Shown here one piece after another: positions 16,631-25,572 of a stretch of 41,909 bases of DNA. The notes under the pieces are model-generated. The model saw nothing but the letters and a program-made list of their open reading frames with translations, was not told the DNA's origin and made no database searches. The stretch's first letter is position 1. The number at the start of each line of letters is the position of its first letter. The DNA lies in contig JANLJF010000072.1 in the NCBI GenBank assembly GCA_029255605.1, forward strand, positions 1-41,909, written 5' to 3'. The position numbers and the translations under genes are program-made. This stretch comes from Azovibrio restrictus. Lineage in GTDB: Bacteria > Bacteroidota > Bacteroidia > Chitinophagales > Chitinophagaceae.

Positions 16631-17305
16631 TTATTGCAGTGTAGTATATGTATACGTAACCAGGGTTACTTTCATTTTACCGTCTTTGCCATGGTCTTTA
16701 TTTTCCAACGGCAGTTCTTTAATGCGCTTTAATTCCACCGTTACCCATTCAGGCGATATCTCACTAAGCTCGTAAGGGGTGAAATAAACGCTATCGCCCG
16801 TAAATTCCTTGGTTTCCCTTACCAGGTTGGGGCCTGATATGATGGTGGCTACTAGTTTCTCGTTTTCCTGCAACGGGTCGCCCGCCCATTTGAACCCTAA
16901 GCCTTCTGATTTTGGCATAAACTCAGGGTATACTGTTGTAATATTTATATCACCTATTTCAGCACGGCGTACCGTATTGCTAATGGTACCGCCATAGTTT
17001 TTGGTGAGTATGAAATTTACATCTGATGTGCCCGGAAAATCCCAATAGTAGCGGGTAATGTCTTCAGTAGTAGTATTAGCTATTTTAGTGTTGGCTTTTA
17101 CATTTGCGGTGCCCTTCAGTTCTACCTTACGGCCGGTAGCGTCGTTTTCGCGGAATGTGGCGTATGCCCTCGTTTCGGCATTCACTTTATTATACTCTAC
17201 CTCGTACAACTGATAGTAATTTTTGTCACTTTCCAGGTCGTCATTTTTTTTGCAGCCCAATGCCAGCAGCACGGGCATCAAAAGGATGGGTACATATTTT
17301 TTCAT
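16631..17305 (-). CDS. Lipoprotein of unknown function
   Basis: A 224-residue precursor beginning MKKYVPILLMPVLLALGC, a lipoprotein signal with lipobox ALGC (Cys18), then a KKNDDLESDK linker. The mature part is beta-rich and contains phrases such as AYATFRENDATGRKVELKG and YYWDFPGTSDVNFILTKNYGG, without a recognised domain; an immunoglobulin-like fold is possible but not shown. It is monocistronic, ended by a strong terminator, and divergent from the third CxC lipoprotein with a 101-bp shared upstream region. A -7-like CATATTTG occurs in that region. Confidence 0.8.
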   Translation of the reverse strand: MKKYVPILLMPVLLALGCKKNDDLESDKNYYQLYEVEYNKVNAETRAYATFRENDATGRKVELKGTANVKANTKIANTTTEDITRYYWDFPGTSDVNFILTKNYGGTISNTVRRAEIGDINITTVYPEFMPKSEGLGFKWAGDPLQENEKLVATIISGPNLVRETKEFTGDSVYFTPYELSEISPEWVTVELKRIKELPLENKDHGKDGKMKVTLVTYTYTTLQ

Positions 17306-17406
17306 AACATATAGAGGATTAGCCGATTAAAGTACAAATATGCTGCCAAAGCTTTCGTTTTGTGAACACACAGGAAAGCGGCATATTATTTGTTCTGCAA
17401 AAGTAT

Positions 17407-17634
17407 ATGAGAACTACTGCTATGAGAAGAACTGCCGTCTTATTAACAAGCGCTTTACTAACGGTACTCTCTTTCTCTTCCTGCCAAAAGGAAAGCTTCA
17501 TCTGTGAATGCTCGGGTGGCATTAGTGGCGGTAGCTATCAATACCAGATAAACCATTCGAACCGCGAAGCAGCGAAGGAACAATGCTATAAAGACCCTGT
17601 AGGCCCGGATTCTGAAACCTGCAGGCTGCAATAA
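17407..17634 (+). CDS. Small CxC-pattern lipoprotein (paralogue 3)
   Basis: A 75-residue precursor (70 if the ATG at 17422 is used). The signal peptide MRRTAVLLTSALLTVLSFSSC ends in lipobox FSSC. The mature part starts CQKESFICEC, the same lipid-Cys plus CxC layout as the proteins at 7278 and 7620, with later cysteines at KEQC and ETC in the same order and an alanine/lysine-rich stretch before the third cysteine (REAAKEQC). It ends 3 bp before the convergent pabB stop. The function is unknown. An upstream TATTATTTG is a one-base-long variant of the -7 motif. Confidence 0.75.
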   Translation: MRTTAMRRTAVLLTSALLTVLSFSSCQKESFICECSGGISGGSYQYQINHSNREAAKEQCYKDPVGPDSETCRLQ

Positions 17635-17637
17635 ATA

Positions 17638-18924
17638 TTAATCAAAAATACGCTCCAGCGCCCAGGCTTTCAGGCGCATTTCTTGCCATTCCTGCACGGC
17701 GGTGCTATCATATGTGATGGCCCCACCCGTTTGATAGGACAGTCTTTTGGATGCAACGTTGTAATAGAGGCTCCGGATGATGACATTGAAATCGAAATCG
17801 CCCAGTGGGGAGATATACCCTACTGTACCTGCAAATAATTCGCGACGGCTATGCTCATAGCGGTCTATCAGTTCCATCACTTTTATTTTTGGTGCGCCCG
17901 TCATGCTACCCATCGGGAAACTGTACCTGATAGCATTGGTAAACGGTGTTGCCGCATCCAGCGTACCACTGATGGTAGATATCATCTGGTGCACCTGCGG
18001 AAAGCTGTAGATGCCAAACAGTTCATCGACAGACACTGTGCCCACTTTGCAGCTACGTGCCAGGTCGTTCCGCACCAGGTCTACTATCATCACATTTTCC
18101 GCACGGTCTTTACTGCTATTGTACAGGCTGTTTTTAGCAGCGTCATCGCTAATAGCGTCCTCGCCCCTGCGCATAGTGCCTTTTATAGGCTGCGACAGGA
18201 TAGTGCTGCCGTTGCGCATGATATATCGTTCGGGGCTGGCACACATCATATACCTATCGCCGGAGCGGTAAAAAGCGGCAAACGGTGCCGGTGAAATCGC
18301 ATTGAGCGCATTGAACACGGCTAATGGCTGTACCTCCGCATCGTTACAAATGCCTTCATTGCAGAAATTAATTTCGTAACAATCGCCATCGGCTATATGC
18401 CTGCGCAAAGCATCGATAGTTGTAAGATAGGTTTGCTTATCTATTACTTGCTGAAACTGCAATTTGGGAAGTGCTGCTACCTCTGTTTCTTTTGCCGATA
18501 AAATGGCATCATATATTGCCTGAGGTGCGTCACTCAGTGATTCGATAGTAAGCGTCGTTTTATCCTTGCCGACATAACAAACTACAGATGGCTGAAAGAA
18601 ATGCAGCGGCTCATCGCCCCAGCCTGTAGCTATAGGGTGCCGCGATGAGCATTTGGCTTCCAGTTCATTCTTATAATCGTAACAAATATGACCGAAGAGC
18701 CAGTCTTTATTCGTATCGTGCCAATGCTGTATGGCATCAAGGCCCGTGCAGATGGCATGGCTGCCGGCGGCCATAAGGCATTCATAATGGCCATAGCGAT
18801 CGTCATAGCCATTGCTATCTAAAAAAAGAAAAATGCTGAACTGTTGCGTCCAATTCAGCATTTTCTGTTTTAGTATTCCGTATTCGCCCTTTTGCAGGGA
18901 AAATGTAGCTTTTTGTCTTTGCAA
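17638..18924 (-). CDS. pabB: Aminodeoxychorismate synthase component I
   Basis: A 428-residue chorismate-binding enzyme that, with a PabA glutaminase, makes 4-amino-4-deoxychorismate for folate. The C-terminal chorismate domain shows YEINFC, CASPERY, LSQPIKGTMRRG (about 245), DLVRNDLARSCKVG, FPMGSMTGAPKIK and AGTVGYISPLGDFD. The Lys in PIKGT is the PabB-specific residue (TrpE enzymes have Ala in PIAGT), so PabB rather than anthranilate synthase. No pabA or pabC is adjacent. It follows the acidic-protein gene by 16 bp, so the two are likely co-transcribed. Isochorismate synthase is a less likely alternative. Confidence 0.92.
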   Translation of the reverse strand: MQRQKATFSLQKGEYGILKQKMLNWTQQFSIFLFLDSNGYDDRYGHYECLMAAGSHAICTGLDAIQHWHDTNKDWLFGHICYDYKNELEAKCSSRHPIATGWGDEPLHFFQPSVVCYVGKDKTTLTIESLSDAPQAIYDAILSAKETEVAALPKLQFQQVIDKQTYLTTIDALRRHIADGDCYEINFCNEGICNDAEVQPLAVFNALNAISPAPFAAFYRSGDRYMMCASPERYIMRNGSTILSQPIKGTMRRGEDAISDDAAKNSLYNSSKDRAENVMIVDLVRNDLARSCKVGTVSVDELFGIYSFPQVHQMISTISGTLDAATPFTNAIRYSFPMGSMTGAPKIKVMELIDRYEHSRRELFAGTVGYISPLGDFDFNVIIRSLYYNVASKRLSYQTGGAITYDSTAVQEWQEMRLKAWALERIFD

Positions 18925-18940
18925 GCGCTACGATTGAAGA

Positions 18941-19405
18941 TTAGAAATCATCGTCATCGTCATCAAAACCATCGCCACCATCGTTAAAGAAGCCCAGGTC
19001 TTTGAAATCATCGTCTACATCAAAATCATCGTCTTTTGATGTTTTTTTGCCGCCTGCTTTGCCTTTTGACTTTGGCATATCAAACTCCTCAAACTCTTTT
19101 TCTATGTCGTAATCATCTTCGTCGTCTTTACCGAAATCATCATCGTCATCTTCCAAATCGTCGTCATCATCATCGTTGTCATCATCGTCATCGCGGCTTT
19201 TAGATTTGCTGGCTGTTGTTTTCTTAGCGGCCGTTTTCTTTTTCGGCTGCTCATCCAGTTCTTCATCCAGTTCATCGTCGTCATCTTCCTCTTCAGATTT
19301 CTTGATAGGTTTAGATGATGCTTTCTTTGCTGCAGCTTTGCTTGCAGGCGCTGCGCTCTTGTTAGTTGTTCCTTTTTTGCTTGAATCTGATTTCATAGCA
19401 CTCAT
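18941..19405 (-). CDS. Asp-rich, Lys-rich low-complexity protein
   Basis: A 154-residue protein with a two-part composition: residues 1-70 are Lys/Ala/Ser-rich (KKGTTNKSAAPASKAAAKKA) and the rest is dominated by Asp runs (SRDDDDDNDDDDDDLEDDDD) and ends GGDGFDDDDDDF. It has no signal peptide or membrane segment. Such bipolar acidic proteins recur in Bacteroidota without assigned function; a nucleic-acid or basic-protein binding, chaperone-like role is conceivable. It sits between purA and pabB on the same strand. Met4 is an alternative start. The reading frame is supported by consistent codon use despite low complexity. Confidence 0.75.
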   Translation of the reverse strand: MSAMKSDSSKKGTTNKSAAPASKAAAKKASSKPIKKSEEEDDDDELDEELDEQPKKKTAAKKTTASKSKSRDDDDDNDDDDDDLEDDDDDFGKDDEDDYDIEKEFEEFDMPKSKGKAGGKKTSKDDDFDVDDDFKDLGFFNDGGDGFDDDDDDF

Positions 19406-19483
19406 ACCGTTGATGACGTAAAATTTTAATTGTTTATCGAAATTCCCAAATTTTTTTTCAGATACGAATACATAATTTTTTTA

Positions 19484-20749
19484 TTAAGGAATTTGCAGTA
19501 ATTGGTCGCGGCCTGTACCGTTGGAAACGAATGCGATACGCGTGCCGAGGTAGTCCTCTACAAAGCGGCAATAATCCTTAAATACCTGAGGTGTTTCATC
19601 GTAGTTGGTGCAAGAGCTTATTGGTTTTTCCCAGCCGGGGAAAGTATCATAAACCGGCTCGATGGTAACGCTGCAAAGGTCGTATGGCATTTCTTTGGTT
19701 TCTACGCCATCTACCTTATAGCCTACGGCTATTTTCACCGGGTTGAAGCCATCCATCACATCGGCCTTGGTAACAATCAGCTTGGTAACACCGCTAAGCA
19801 TTACAGCATAGCGCAGGGCTACCAGGTCTATCCAACCGCAGCGGCGCGGGCGGCCTGTGGTAGCGCCAAACTCATTACCGGCTTTGCGCAGTGCTTCACC
19901 GGTTTCATCCAGCAGTTCGGTAGGGAATGGGCCACCGCCTACACGCGTGCAGTATGCTTTGGTAATGCCATACACCTCGCCAATACGCGAAGGGGCTACA
20001 CCCAAACCATTGCAAACACCTGCGGTGATGGTATTAGAAGATGTAACGAACGGATAGGTACCGAAATCGATATCCAGCATGCTGCCCTGCGCTCCTTCTG
20101 CCAATACTTTTTTGCCATTTTTCAGGTGGTTATCCAGCCAGTATTCTGCATTTACTATTTGCAGGCCACGCATGTATTCTACCGCAGCCATAAACTGTTC
20201 TTCCCATTCCTGCCAATCTACCTGGTGGTCATATTGCTTCAACATCTGCAGGTGTTTTTCCTTCAGCCTGTTGTAGCGCTGCATGAAATCTTTGCTGAGT
20301 ATATCGCCCACGCGCAGGCCGTTGCGGCCTGTTTTATCCATATAAGCAGGGCCTATACCTTTCAGTGTAGAGCCAATTTTTTCAGAACCTTTGGCAGCTT
20401 CTGAAGCTGCATCGAGTGCACGGTGCGTAGGCACTATAAGGTGTGCACGCTGCGAAACGAAAAGACGCTGCAGCACATCGGGCTGCAGGGCTATGATATT
20501 GTTTATTTCTTTTTGAAGTGTTACCGGGTCTATCACCACACCATTGCCTATCAGGTTGAGGCAGTGGCCGTGAAACACACCGGAAGGAATGGTATGCAAT
20601 ACCACTTTCTTGCCGTCTACATACAATGTATGGCCGGCATTCGGGCCACCCTGAAAACGTGCAATAATATCGTAATTGGCAGCCAGGTAGTCTACTATTT
20701 TACCCTTGCCTTCATCCCCCCATTGCAAACCAAGCAAAACGTCGATCAT
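19484..20749 (-). CDS. purA: Adenylosuccinate synthetase
   Basis: A 421-residue GTP-dependent enzyme joining IMP and aspartate to adenylosuccinate, the first committed step to AMP. It shows the N-terminal LQWGDEGKGKIVD (catalytic Asp12), GGPNAGHT with the catalytic His, and GIGPAYMDKTGRNGLR, TAGVCNGLG and TTGRPRRCGWIDLVAL. Length is normal and the start ATG begins MIDVLLGLQWGDEG. It heads a minus-strand run with the acidic protein (78 bp downstream) and pabB. Two -7 elements lie upstream. Confidence 0.98.
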   Translation of the reverse strand: MIDVLLGLQWGDEGKGKIVDYLAANYDIIARFQGGPNAGHTLYVDGKKVVLHTIPSGVFHGHCLNLIGNGVVIDPVTLQKEINNIIALQPDVLQRLFVSQRAHLIVPTHRALDAASEAAKGSEKIGSTLKGIGPAYMDKTGRNGLRVGDILSKDFMQRYNRLKEKHLQMLKQYDHQVDWQEWEEQFMAAVEYMRGLQIVNAEYWLDNHLKNGKKVLAEGAQGSMLDIDFGTYPFVTSSNTITAGVCNGLGVAPSRIGEVYGITKAYCTRVGGGPFPTELLDETGEALRKAGNEFGATTGRPRRCGWIDLVALRYAVMLSGVTKLIVTKADVMDGFNPVKIAVGYKVDGVETKEMPYDLCSVTIEPVYDTFPGWEKPISSCTNYDETPQVFKDYCRFVEDYLGTRIAFVSNGTGRDQLLQIP

Positions 20750-20766
20750 AAAAAAAATTTCGCGCC

Positions 20767-20796
20767 CAAAATTAGTGGATAAGTTGAATAATCAAA
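20767..20796 (-). promoter_or_regulatory. purA proximal promoter
   Basis: TTTG (20793-20796), an 18-bp spacer and TAATTTTG (20767-20774) match the Bacteroidota consensus exactly, 17 bp before the purA ATG. The spacer contains TTATCCACT, a one-mismatch DnaA box. Confidence 0.65.
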
Positions 20797-20834
20797 CTGC
20801 ATTTCTCGCGGGCAAAAAAATGCGCATCAAAACG

Positions 20835-20842
20835 CAAAGGTA
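20835..20842 (-). promoter_or_regulatory. purA distal -7 element
   Basis: TACCTTTG is an exact TAnnTTTG match followed by CG, 85 bp upstream of purA. No clear -33 TTTG is visible, and the upstream sequence overlaps the gap after the SPFH gene. Confidence 0.4.
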
Positions 20843-20863
20843 CGTGTAAGCAATTTTAATTTT

Positions 20864-21802
20864 TTACTTATTATCACTGCCCGGCCTCACAATGGAAGAT
20901 TGCTGGTTGATGGCCATCATTTGCTGCATGGTACGCTGCAGGTTATCGGTAGACCCATCGAGGAAGATGGTATTACCATTGCCGTTTTCCGCAAAATGCT
21001 TTATGGCGTCGGTCCACATAGAGAACAGGATAAAAGATGCATCGAGATTAGCATTCTGCATTTCTTTGGCTGCATGTGCCATACCCCTTGCTACCTCTTC
21101 CCTGAAAAGTGCGACGCCCTGGCCACGCAATTGGGCAGCCTGCCTTTCGGCCTCGGCAGATATTTTGATGGCGTTACCATCGGCCTCTGCCGCCTTGGTT
21201 TTCGTTATCAGTAATGCCTGACCTTCATTTTCGGCGGCGGCCTTCAGGTTATTGGATGCCACCACCTGTGCCATAGAGCGCATAATAGCCTCATCAAATG
21301 CTATGTCGTTCAACTGGAGGTCGAGCAGGTGGTAGCCCCACTCTTCCAGTTGCTTATCCAGTTGTTCTTTTACGTGAAAGATAATTTCGGTACGCAACTG
21401 GAGTATCTCCGATTGCTTTTTGGTAGCTACGTATGCACGCACTGCCCCTTCTACACTACGCACCAGCGCCTGCATAAAGCTGCGCTCGTCTATAAACTTA
21501 AATGCTACATTCTTGATAGTTTCCGCCTCTTCATTCAGCACCGAATACAGCAGCATGGCCGAGAAGTTGACATTGGCCTGGTCTTGCGTAATAGCCTGGA
21601 ATTTCAGTTCTATCGAGCGGTTTTGATAAGAGATGCGTTTGAATATCTGCTCGATGATAGGAATACGGAAGTTGAGCCCCGGGCGCAATATGCGTTGGAA
21701 TTTACCGAAGATGGTGATGACCGCAACCGTACCCTGCTGCACCGTTACCAAACAGAACAAAAGTAGGATAATGAGCACCCCTAAAGCAATCAAGCCAATC
21801 AT
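20864..21802 (-). CDS. SPFH/Band 7 domain membrane protein (stomatin/HflC-like)
   Basis: A 312-residue protein with one N-terminal membrane helix (IGLIALGVLIILLLFCLVTV) followed by the SPFH domain (VQQGTVAVITIFGKFQRILRPG, cut within, then VEGAVRAYVATKKQSEI). A coiled-coil region rich in Ala/Glu follows (AEADGNAIKISAEAERQAAQL). Family members oligomerise into ring-like membrane scaffolds; some regulate FtsH-type proteases. No NfeD or protease partner is adjacent. The C-terminal Gln/Ser tail is ordinary. It is divergent from the IPExxxVDY gene and upstream of purA on the same strand. Confidence 0.9.
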   Translation of the reverse strand: MIGLIALGVLIILLLFCLVTVQQGTVAVITIFGKFQRILRPGLNFRIPIIEQIFKRISYQNRSIELKFQAITQDQANVNFSAMLLYSVLNEEAETIKNVAFKFIDERSFMQALVRSVEGAVRAYVATKKQSEILQLRTEIIFHVKEQLDKQLEEWGYHLLDLQLNDIAFDEAIMRSMAQVVASNNLKAAAENEGQALLITKTKAAEADGNAIKISAEAERQAAQLRGQGVALFREEVARGMAHAAKEMQNANLDASFILFSMWTDAIKHFAENGNGNTIFLDGSTDNLQRTMQQMMAINQQSSIVRPGSDNK

Positions 21803-21872
21803 AGATATGTATGTTTATTTGGAAATATACAAAGTTGCCCGAAATTTGGGGTACTAAATAATTATTGCGCGC

Positions 21873-22310
21873 ATGGCTGCAAAGCTGGTATTGGATATGG
21901 CTGCGATGGAGGAAAGCTTTTTCTCCGATACCGCATTGATAGGCATTGTATGTGCGCTTTCACCCCACCGCTTTTGCCAGCAGCTAAACCGGAAGATGGA
22001 CCTGGACTTTGTGCGCCGGCCCGAAAGCGACCCGATGATAAAAGTGGGCGGGGAGCCTTACTATTTTCATTTCTTTGAATATTGCCTGCCGCTGAATGGC
22101 GGCCGCTATGCCATATACCGGTTGAAAAGCGACAAACAGGTATTGCTGCCCGAAGTGAAACAACTGGACTACCTGTGGATGATAGAATGCGGCGCACCGG
22201 AAAGCCAGGCTGCCACCATTATGCAACTATTGCGAAACCTGCCGGATATACAACTGGCACAGATCATACCGGCCGACAGGTTGAAAAATTCGAGCCACCT
22301 GTTAGTTTGA
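21873..22310 (+). CDS. IPExxxVDY family protein
   Basis: A 145-residue soluble protein. Near the C-terminus it has LPEVKQLDYLW, the motif that names the Bacteroidota IPExxxVDY family (Leu and Leu replacing Ile and Val). The N-terminus has SPHRFCQQLNRKMDLDF and the centre YYFHFFEY, also family-typical. The function of the family is unknown; members are small cytoplasmic proteins. It is divergent from the SPFH gene with a 70-bp shared upstream region. The GTG- or ATG-based alternatives inside (Met10, Met11) would remove conserved-looking residues, so the first ATG is kept. Confidence 0.78.
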   Translation: MAAKLVLDMAAMEESFFSDTALIGIVCALSPHRFCQQLNRKMDLDFVRRPESDPMIKVGGEPYYFHFFEYCLPLNGGRYAIYRLKSDKQVLLPEVKQLDYLWMIECGAPESQAATIMQLLRNLPDIQLAQIIPADRLKNSSHLLV

Positions 22311-22391
22311 TTATAAATCGGGGGTATTGTTTAACCGAAAGCAATACATACAAAACAGTAACATATAAATATGTTAATTCCATGGTGCCTA

Positions 22392-22422
22392 TTAGGTGCA
22401 TACGTGTATTTTTCTATTTTTG
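22392..22422 (+). promoter_or_regulatory. Promoter of the DUF2723 gene
   Basis: TTAG (22392-22395), a 19-bp spacer and TATTTTTG (22415-22422), an exact -7 match, precede the ATG at 22447 by 24 bp. This placement excludes the in-frame ATG at 22396 as the start. Confidence 0.6.
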
Positions 22423-22446
22423 TTGCCTGTCAAAATAATCGCTTGC

Positions 22447-25400
22447 ATGAATTTTCGCAAAATCAACAACATAGTTGGTTGGGCCGTGGGTATCATTGCT
22501 ACCCTGGTTTACTTATCCACTATGGAACCTACGACCAGCTTCTGGGATTGTGGTGAGTTTTTATCTTGTGCCTATAAAATAGAAGTAGGCCACTCTCCCG
22601 GTGCCCCATTATTTATGATGATACAACGCATGTTTGCGTTGATGGCCGGCGGCGATGTAAGCCGCGTGGCTCTTTTTATGAATGCGTGGTCGGCCATAGC
22701 GAGCGGACTGACCATCCTGTTCCTCTTCTGGACCATTACACACTTTGCCAAAAAACTGACCAGCGGTGGCGACACTGAGCCTACCGGCCTGCAAACCACA
22801 CTGATAATGGGTTCGGGCATCGTAGGTGCGCTGGCTTATACTTTCTCTGATACTTTCTGGTTCTCTGCCGTGGAAGCGGAGGTATATGCCACCTCCTCTT
22901 TCTTTACAGCTGTAGTATTCTGGGCCATCCTGAAATGGGAACATGTGGCCAATACCAAATATGCAGACCGCTGGCTGGTGTTCATCTCTTATATGATGGG
23001 CCTTTCGGTAGGTATACACTTGCTGAACCTGCTGGCTATACCTGCGGTAGGTATGGTGTACTACTTCAAGCGTTATGAAGCAACTACAAGGGGTGGTATC
23101 ATAGCCTTTATACTGGGTTGCGTAGCACTGGCTTTTGTCCAGTTTGGCGTGCTGCAAGGCTTGCCGATACTGGCTTCCAAGTTCGACCTGCTGTTTGTAA
23201 ACAGCCTGGGTATGCCATTCGATTCCGGTGCGCTTACATTCATCGTGATACTGGTAGCGGCATTAGTATGGCTGCTGATATGGGCAAAGAAAAAGAACTG
23301 GTACCTGGTTCATACAGGCATCTTGTGTGTCACTTTCATCATCATTGGCTTCTCCAGCTACCTGGCACCTTTGATACGTTCTCGCGCAGAAACGCCGATA
23401 GACATGACCAACCCGGACAATGCTATCAGCCTTACCTCTTACCTGCAACGTGAGCAGTTTGGCAGCCAGCCATTGCTGTTTGGCCAGGACTTTGATTCAA
23501 GGCCTATCGAATACAAATCGAAAGGGCACCAATATGCCCGTTCTGAAAAAGACGGTAAAGACCACTACGAAATAGTAGGTAAGAAACTGGAACAAGTGTA
23601 CGATGCTGCTGACAAGCGTTTCTTCCCGCGTATATGGGATAATAACGACCCAAGCCACGTACAGTACTACCGCGACTACCTGGGCTTGAGTCCTGAAGAG
23701 TCGCCAACAGCATCTGACAACTTCAAATTCTTCTTCGGTTACCATATCAACTGGATGTGGTGGCGCTACTTTATGTGGAACTACAGCGGCCGCCAAAACG
23801 ACCTGCAAGGTATGAGCAATGGCATGGCGCGCAACGGTAACTGGATAACGGGTATCAAACCGGTAGATAAAATGCTGGGACGTGGTGATATGGACCTGGG
23901 ATCGGACGGTATTAAGAATAACCCTGCCCGCAACCAGTACTATATGCTGCCGTTTATACTGGGTATACTTGGCTTGATCTACCAATTCAACCGCGATAAG
24001 AAAGATGGTACGACTGTATTGACGTTATTTTTCTTTACAGGTATCGCCATTGCCATATACCTGAATATGCCACCGCTGCAACCTCGTGAGCGCGACTATG
24101 CCTTTGTGGGCTCTATGTATGCATTTGCCATATGGATAGGCCTTGGCGTAATGATGGTGAACGACTGGCTGCAAAAAGCCGTAAAAGGCGCTGCCGGTGC
24201 TTATGTAACCATTGCACTGTGCCTGCTGGCCGTACCAACCATTATGGCCAAGGAAGGCTGGGATGACCACAACCGCTCTAAGAAAGAACTGGCGCAATCA
24301 TCGGCCTACAACGCCCTGATGTCTTGCGAGAAAAATGCCATCCTGTTCACCTTTGGTGACAATGATACGTACCCACTGTGGTACCTGCAGGAGATAGAAG
24401 GCGTACGTACGGATATACGTATCGTCAACATGAGCCTGCTGGGTATAGACTGGTATATAGACCAGCTGAACCGCAAGATAAATGACGCTGATGCCGTACC
24501 TATGGTATGGAAACGCGAACATTACCTGGGAGACCGCAGGAACTATTTGCAATATTACAACAGCCCGCAAGTGCCACAGGACAAATTCCTGAGCTTGATG
24601 GACATTTGTAAATTCATGATCAGCGATGACCCGAATGCCAAACTGCAATCTATGAGTGGCGAAGCGGAAAACTTTTACCCCAGTAAGAAGTTTTACCTGC
24701 CAAGCATGAGCAAAGAGGAAATGGTGAAAAGAGGCTGGATAAAAGCTGCCGACACCAATAATATCATCAACGATATGAAGTTCGTTTTCCCTAAAGATGT
24801 AGCTTATAAAGATGACCTGGCTGCGCTGAACATCCTGGCCGCTATAGCTGCCGATGGCTGGAAACGCCCTGTATATTTTGGCAGTGGCCTGCCAGGTGAT
24901 AACTACGAAGGTATGGACGACTATATGCGCCTGGAAGGTGTGGTATACCGCGTGCTGCCTTACCGCCTGAACGATTCATTGAAAGCAAGGCAACAGGACA
25001 TGGGTTCTGTAGACCTAGATAAGAGCTACAACCTGTTTATGAATACCTTTAAATGGGGTAATGGCCAGCGCAACGATGTTTATTTTGATGAGAAGAACCG
25101 TATCATGTTTGCTACCTACCGCATCAACGGTGCCAGGATAGCTACAGAGCTGGGCTGGTCGGGCCGCAACCAGGAAGGCGTAGCCCTGCTGGATAAAGTG
25201 ATGGCGAATATTTCACAGAAATCATACTATTATGATGCTACAGCTTACTATATAGCTATGGCTTACTATAATATAGGCGAGAAGACTAAAGGCCGCGAGC
25301 TGGCGTTGAAGATCGTGAAGAACTGTGAAGATGACATCAACTACATCTTATCAGTAAAAGAAAGCCTGAGGGATAATATGGCCGGTGAAGTGAGACGAGA

Positions 25401-25572
25401 TGGTACGATCATGAACATACTATCGAACGTAGCACAGAATGCCGGTGATGCAAAAACAGCGAAAGAAATACAAGACAGGCTCAACTTCATTATAAACAAA
25501 GCTGCGAGCCAGATGCCAAGCTTGCAGCAAATGCAACAACCTCAACAACCAGTAAACAACCCCGGTCTTTAA
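22447..25572 (+). CDS. DUF2723 family GT-C-type membrane protein (TMEM260-like)
   Basis: A 1041-residue protein. The N-terminal ~600 residues contain about 12-14 membrane helices; the first loop carries EPTTSFWDCGEFLSCAYKI, cut here, with the conserved acidic residues of the family, then GHSPGAPLF. A long C-terminal soluble part follows (QSSAYNALMSCEKNAILFTF region onward) and ends in a Gln/Pro-rich tail. DUF2723 proteins are relatives of the human O-mannosyltransferase TMEM260, so a role in glycosylating exported proteins is inferred; the sugar donor and targets are unknown. The start at 22447 is chosen because the promoter lies between it and the ATG at 22396, and MNFRKINN fits family starts. 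The stop codon lies within the terminator. Confidence 0.88.
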   Translation: MNFRKINNIVGWAVGIIATLVYLSTMEPTTSFWDCGEFLSCAYKIEVGHSPGAPLFMMIQRMFALMAGGDVSRVALFMNAWSAIASGLTILFLFWTITHFAKKLTSGGDTEPTGLQTTLIMGSGIVGALAYTFSDTFWFSAVEAEVYATSSFFTAVVFWAILKWEHVANTKYADRWLVFISYMMGLSVGIHLLNLLAIPAVGMVYYFKRYEATTRGGIIAFILGCVALAFVQFGVLQGLPILASKFDLLFVNSLGMPFDSGALTFIVILVAALVWLLIWAKKKNWYLVHTGILCVTFIIIGFSSYLAPLIRSRAETPIDMTNPDNAISLTSYLQREQFGSQPLLFGQDFDSRPIEYKSKGHQYARSEKDGKDHYEIVGKKLEQVYDAADKRFFPRIWDNNDPSHVQYYRDYLGLSPEESPTASDNFKFFFGYHINWMWWRYFMWNYSGRQNDLQGMSNGMARNGNWITGIKPVDKMLGRGDMDLGSDGIKNNPARNQYYMLPFILGILGLIYQFNRDKKDGTTVLTLFFFTGIAIAIYLNMPPLQPRERDYAFVGSMYAFAIWIGLGVMMVNDWLQKAVKGAAGAYVTIALCLLAVPTIMAKEGWDDHNRSKKELAQSSAYNALMSCEKNAILFTFGDNDTYPLWYLQEIEGVRTDIRIVNMSLLGIDWYIDQLNRKINDADAVPMVWKREHYLGDRRNYLQYYNSPQVPQDKFLSLMDICKFMISDDPNAKLQSMSGEAENFYPSKKFYLPSMSKEEMVKRGWIKAADTNNIINDMKFVFPKDVAYKDDLAALNILAAIAADGWKRPVYFGSGLPGDNYEGMDDYMRLEGVVYRVLPYRLNDSLKARQQDMGSVDLDKSYNLFMNTFKWGNGQRNDVYFDEKNRIMFATYRINGARIATELGWSGRNQEGVALLDKVMANISQKSYYYDATAYYIAMAYYNIGEKTKGRELALKIVKNCEDDINYILSVKESLRDNMAGEVRRDGTIMNILSNVAQNAGDAKTAKEIQDRLNFIINKAASQMPSLQQMQQPQQPVNNPGL

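Noticed and set aside
17351-17379. GCTTTC/GAAAGC dyad around TGTG-AA-CACA between the divergent lipoprotein genes
   Set aside because: Arms are only six and four bases, easily by chance; no further copies noticed.
19502-20404. A 300-codon plus-strand open frame opposite purA
   Set aside because: purA on the other strand is unmistakable; the antisense frame has no recognisable motif and no promoter.
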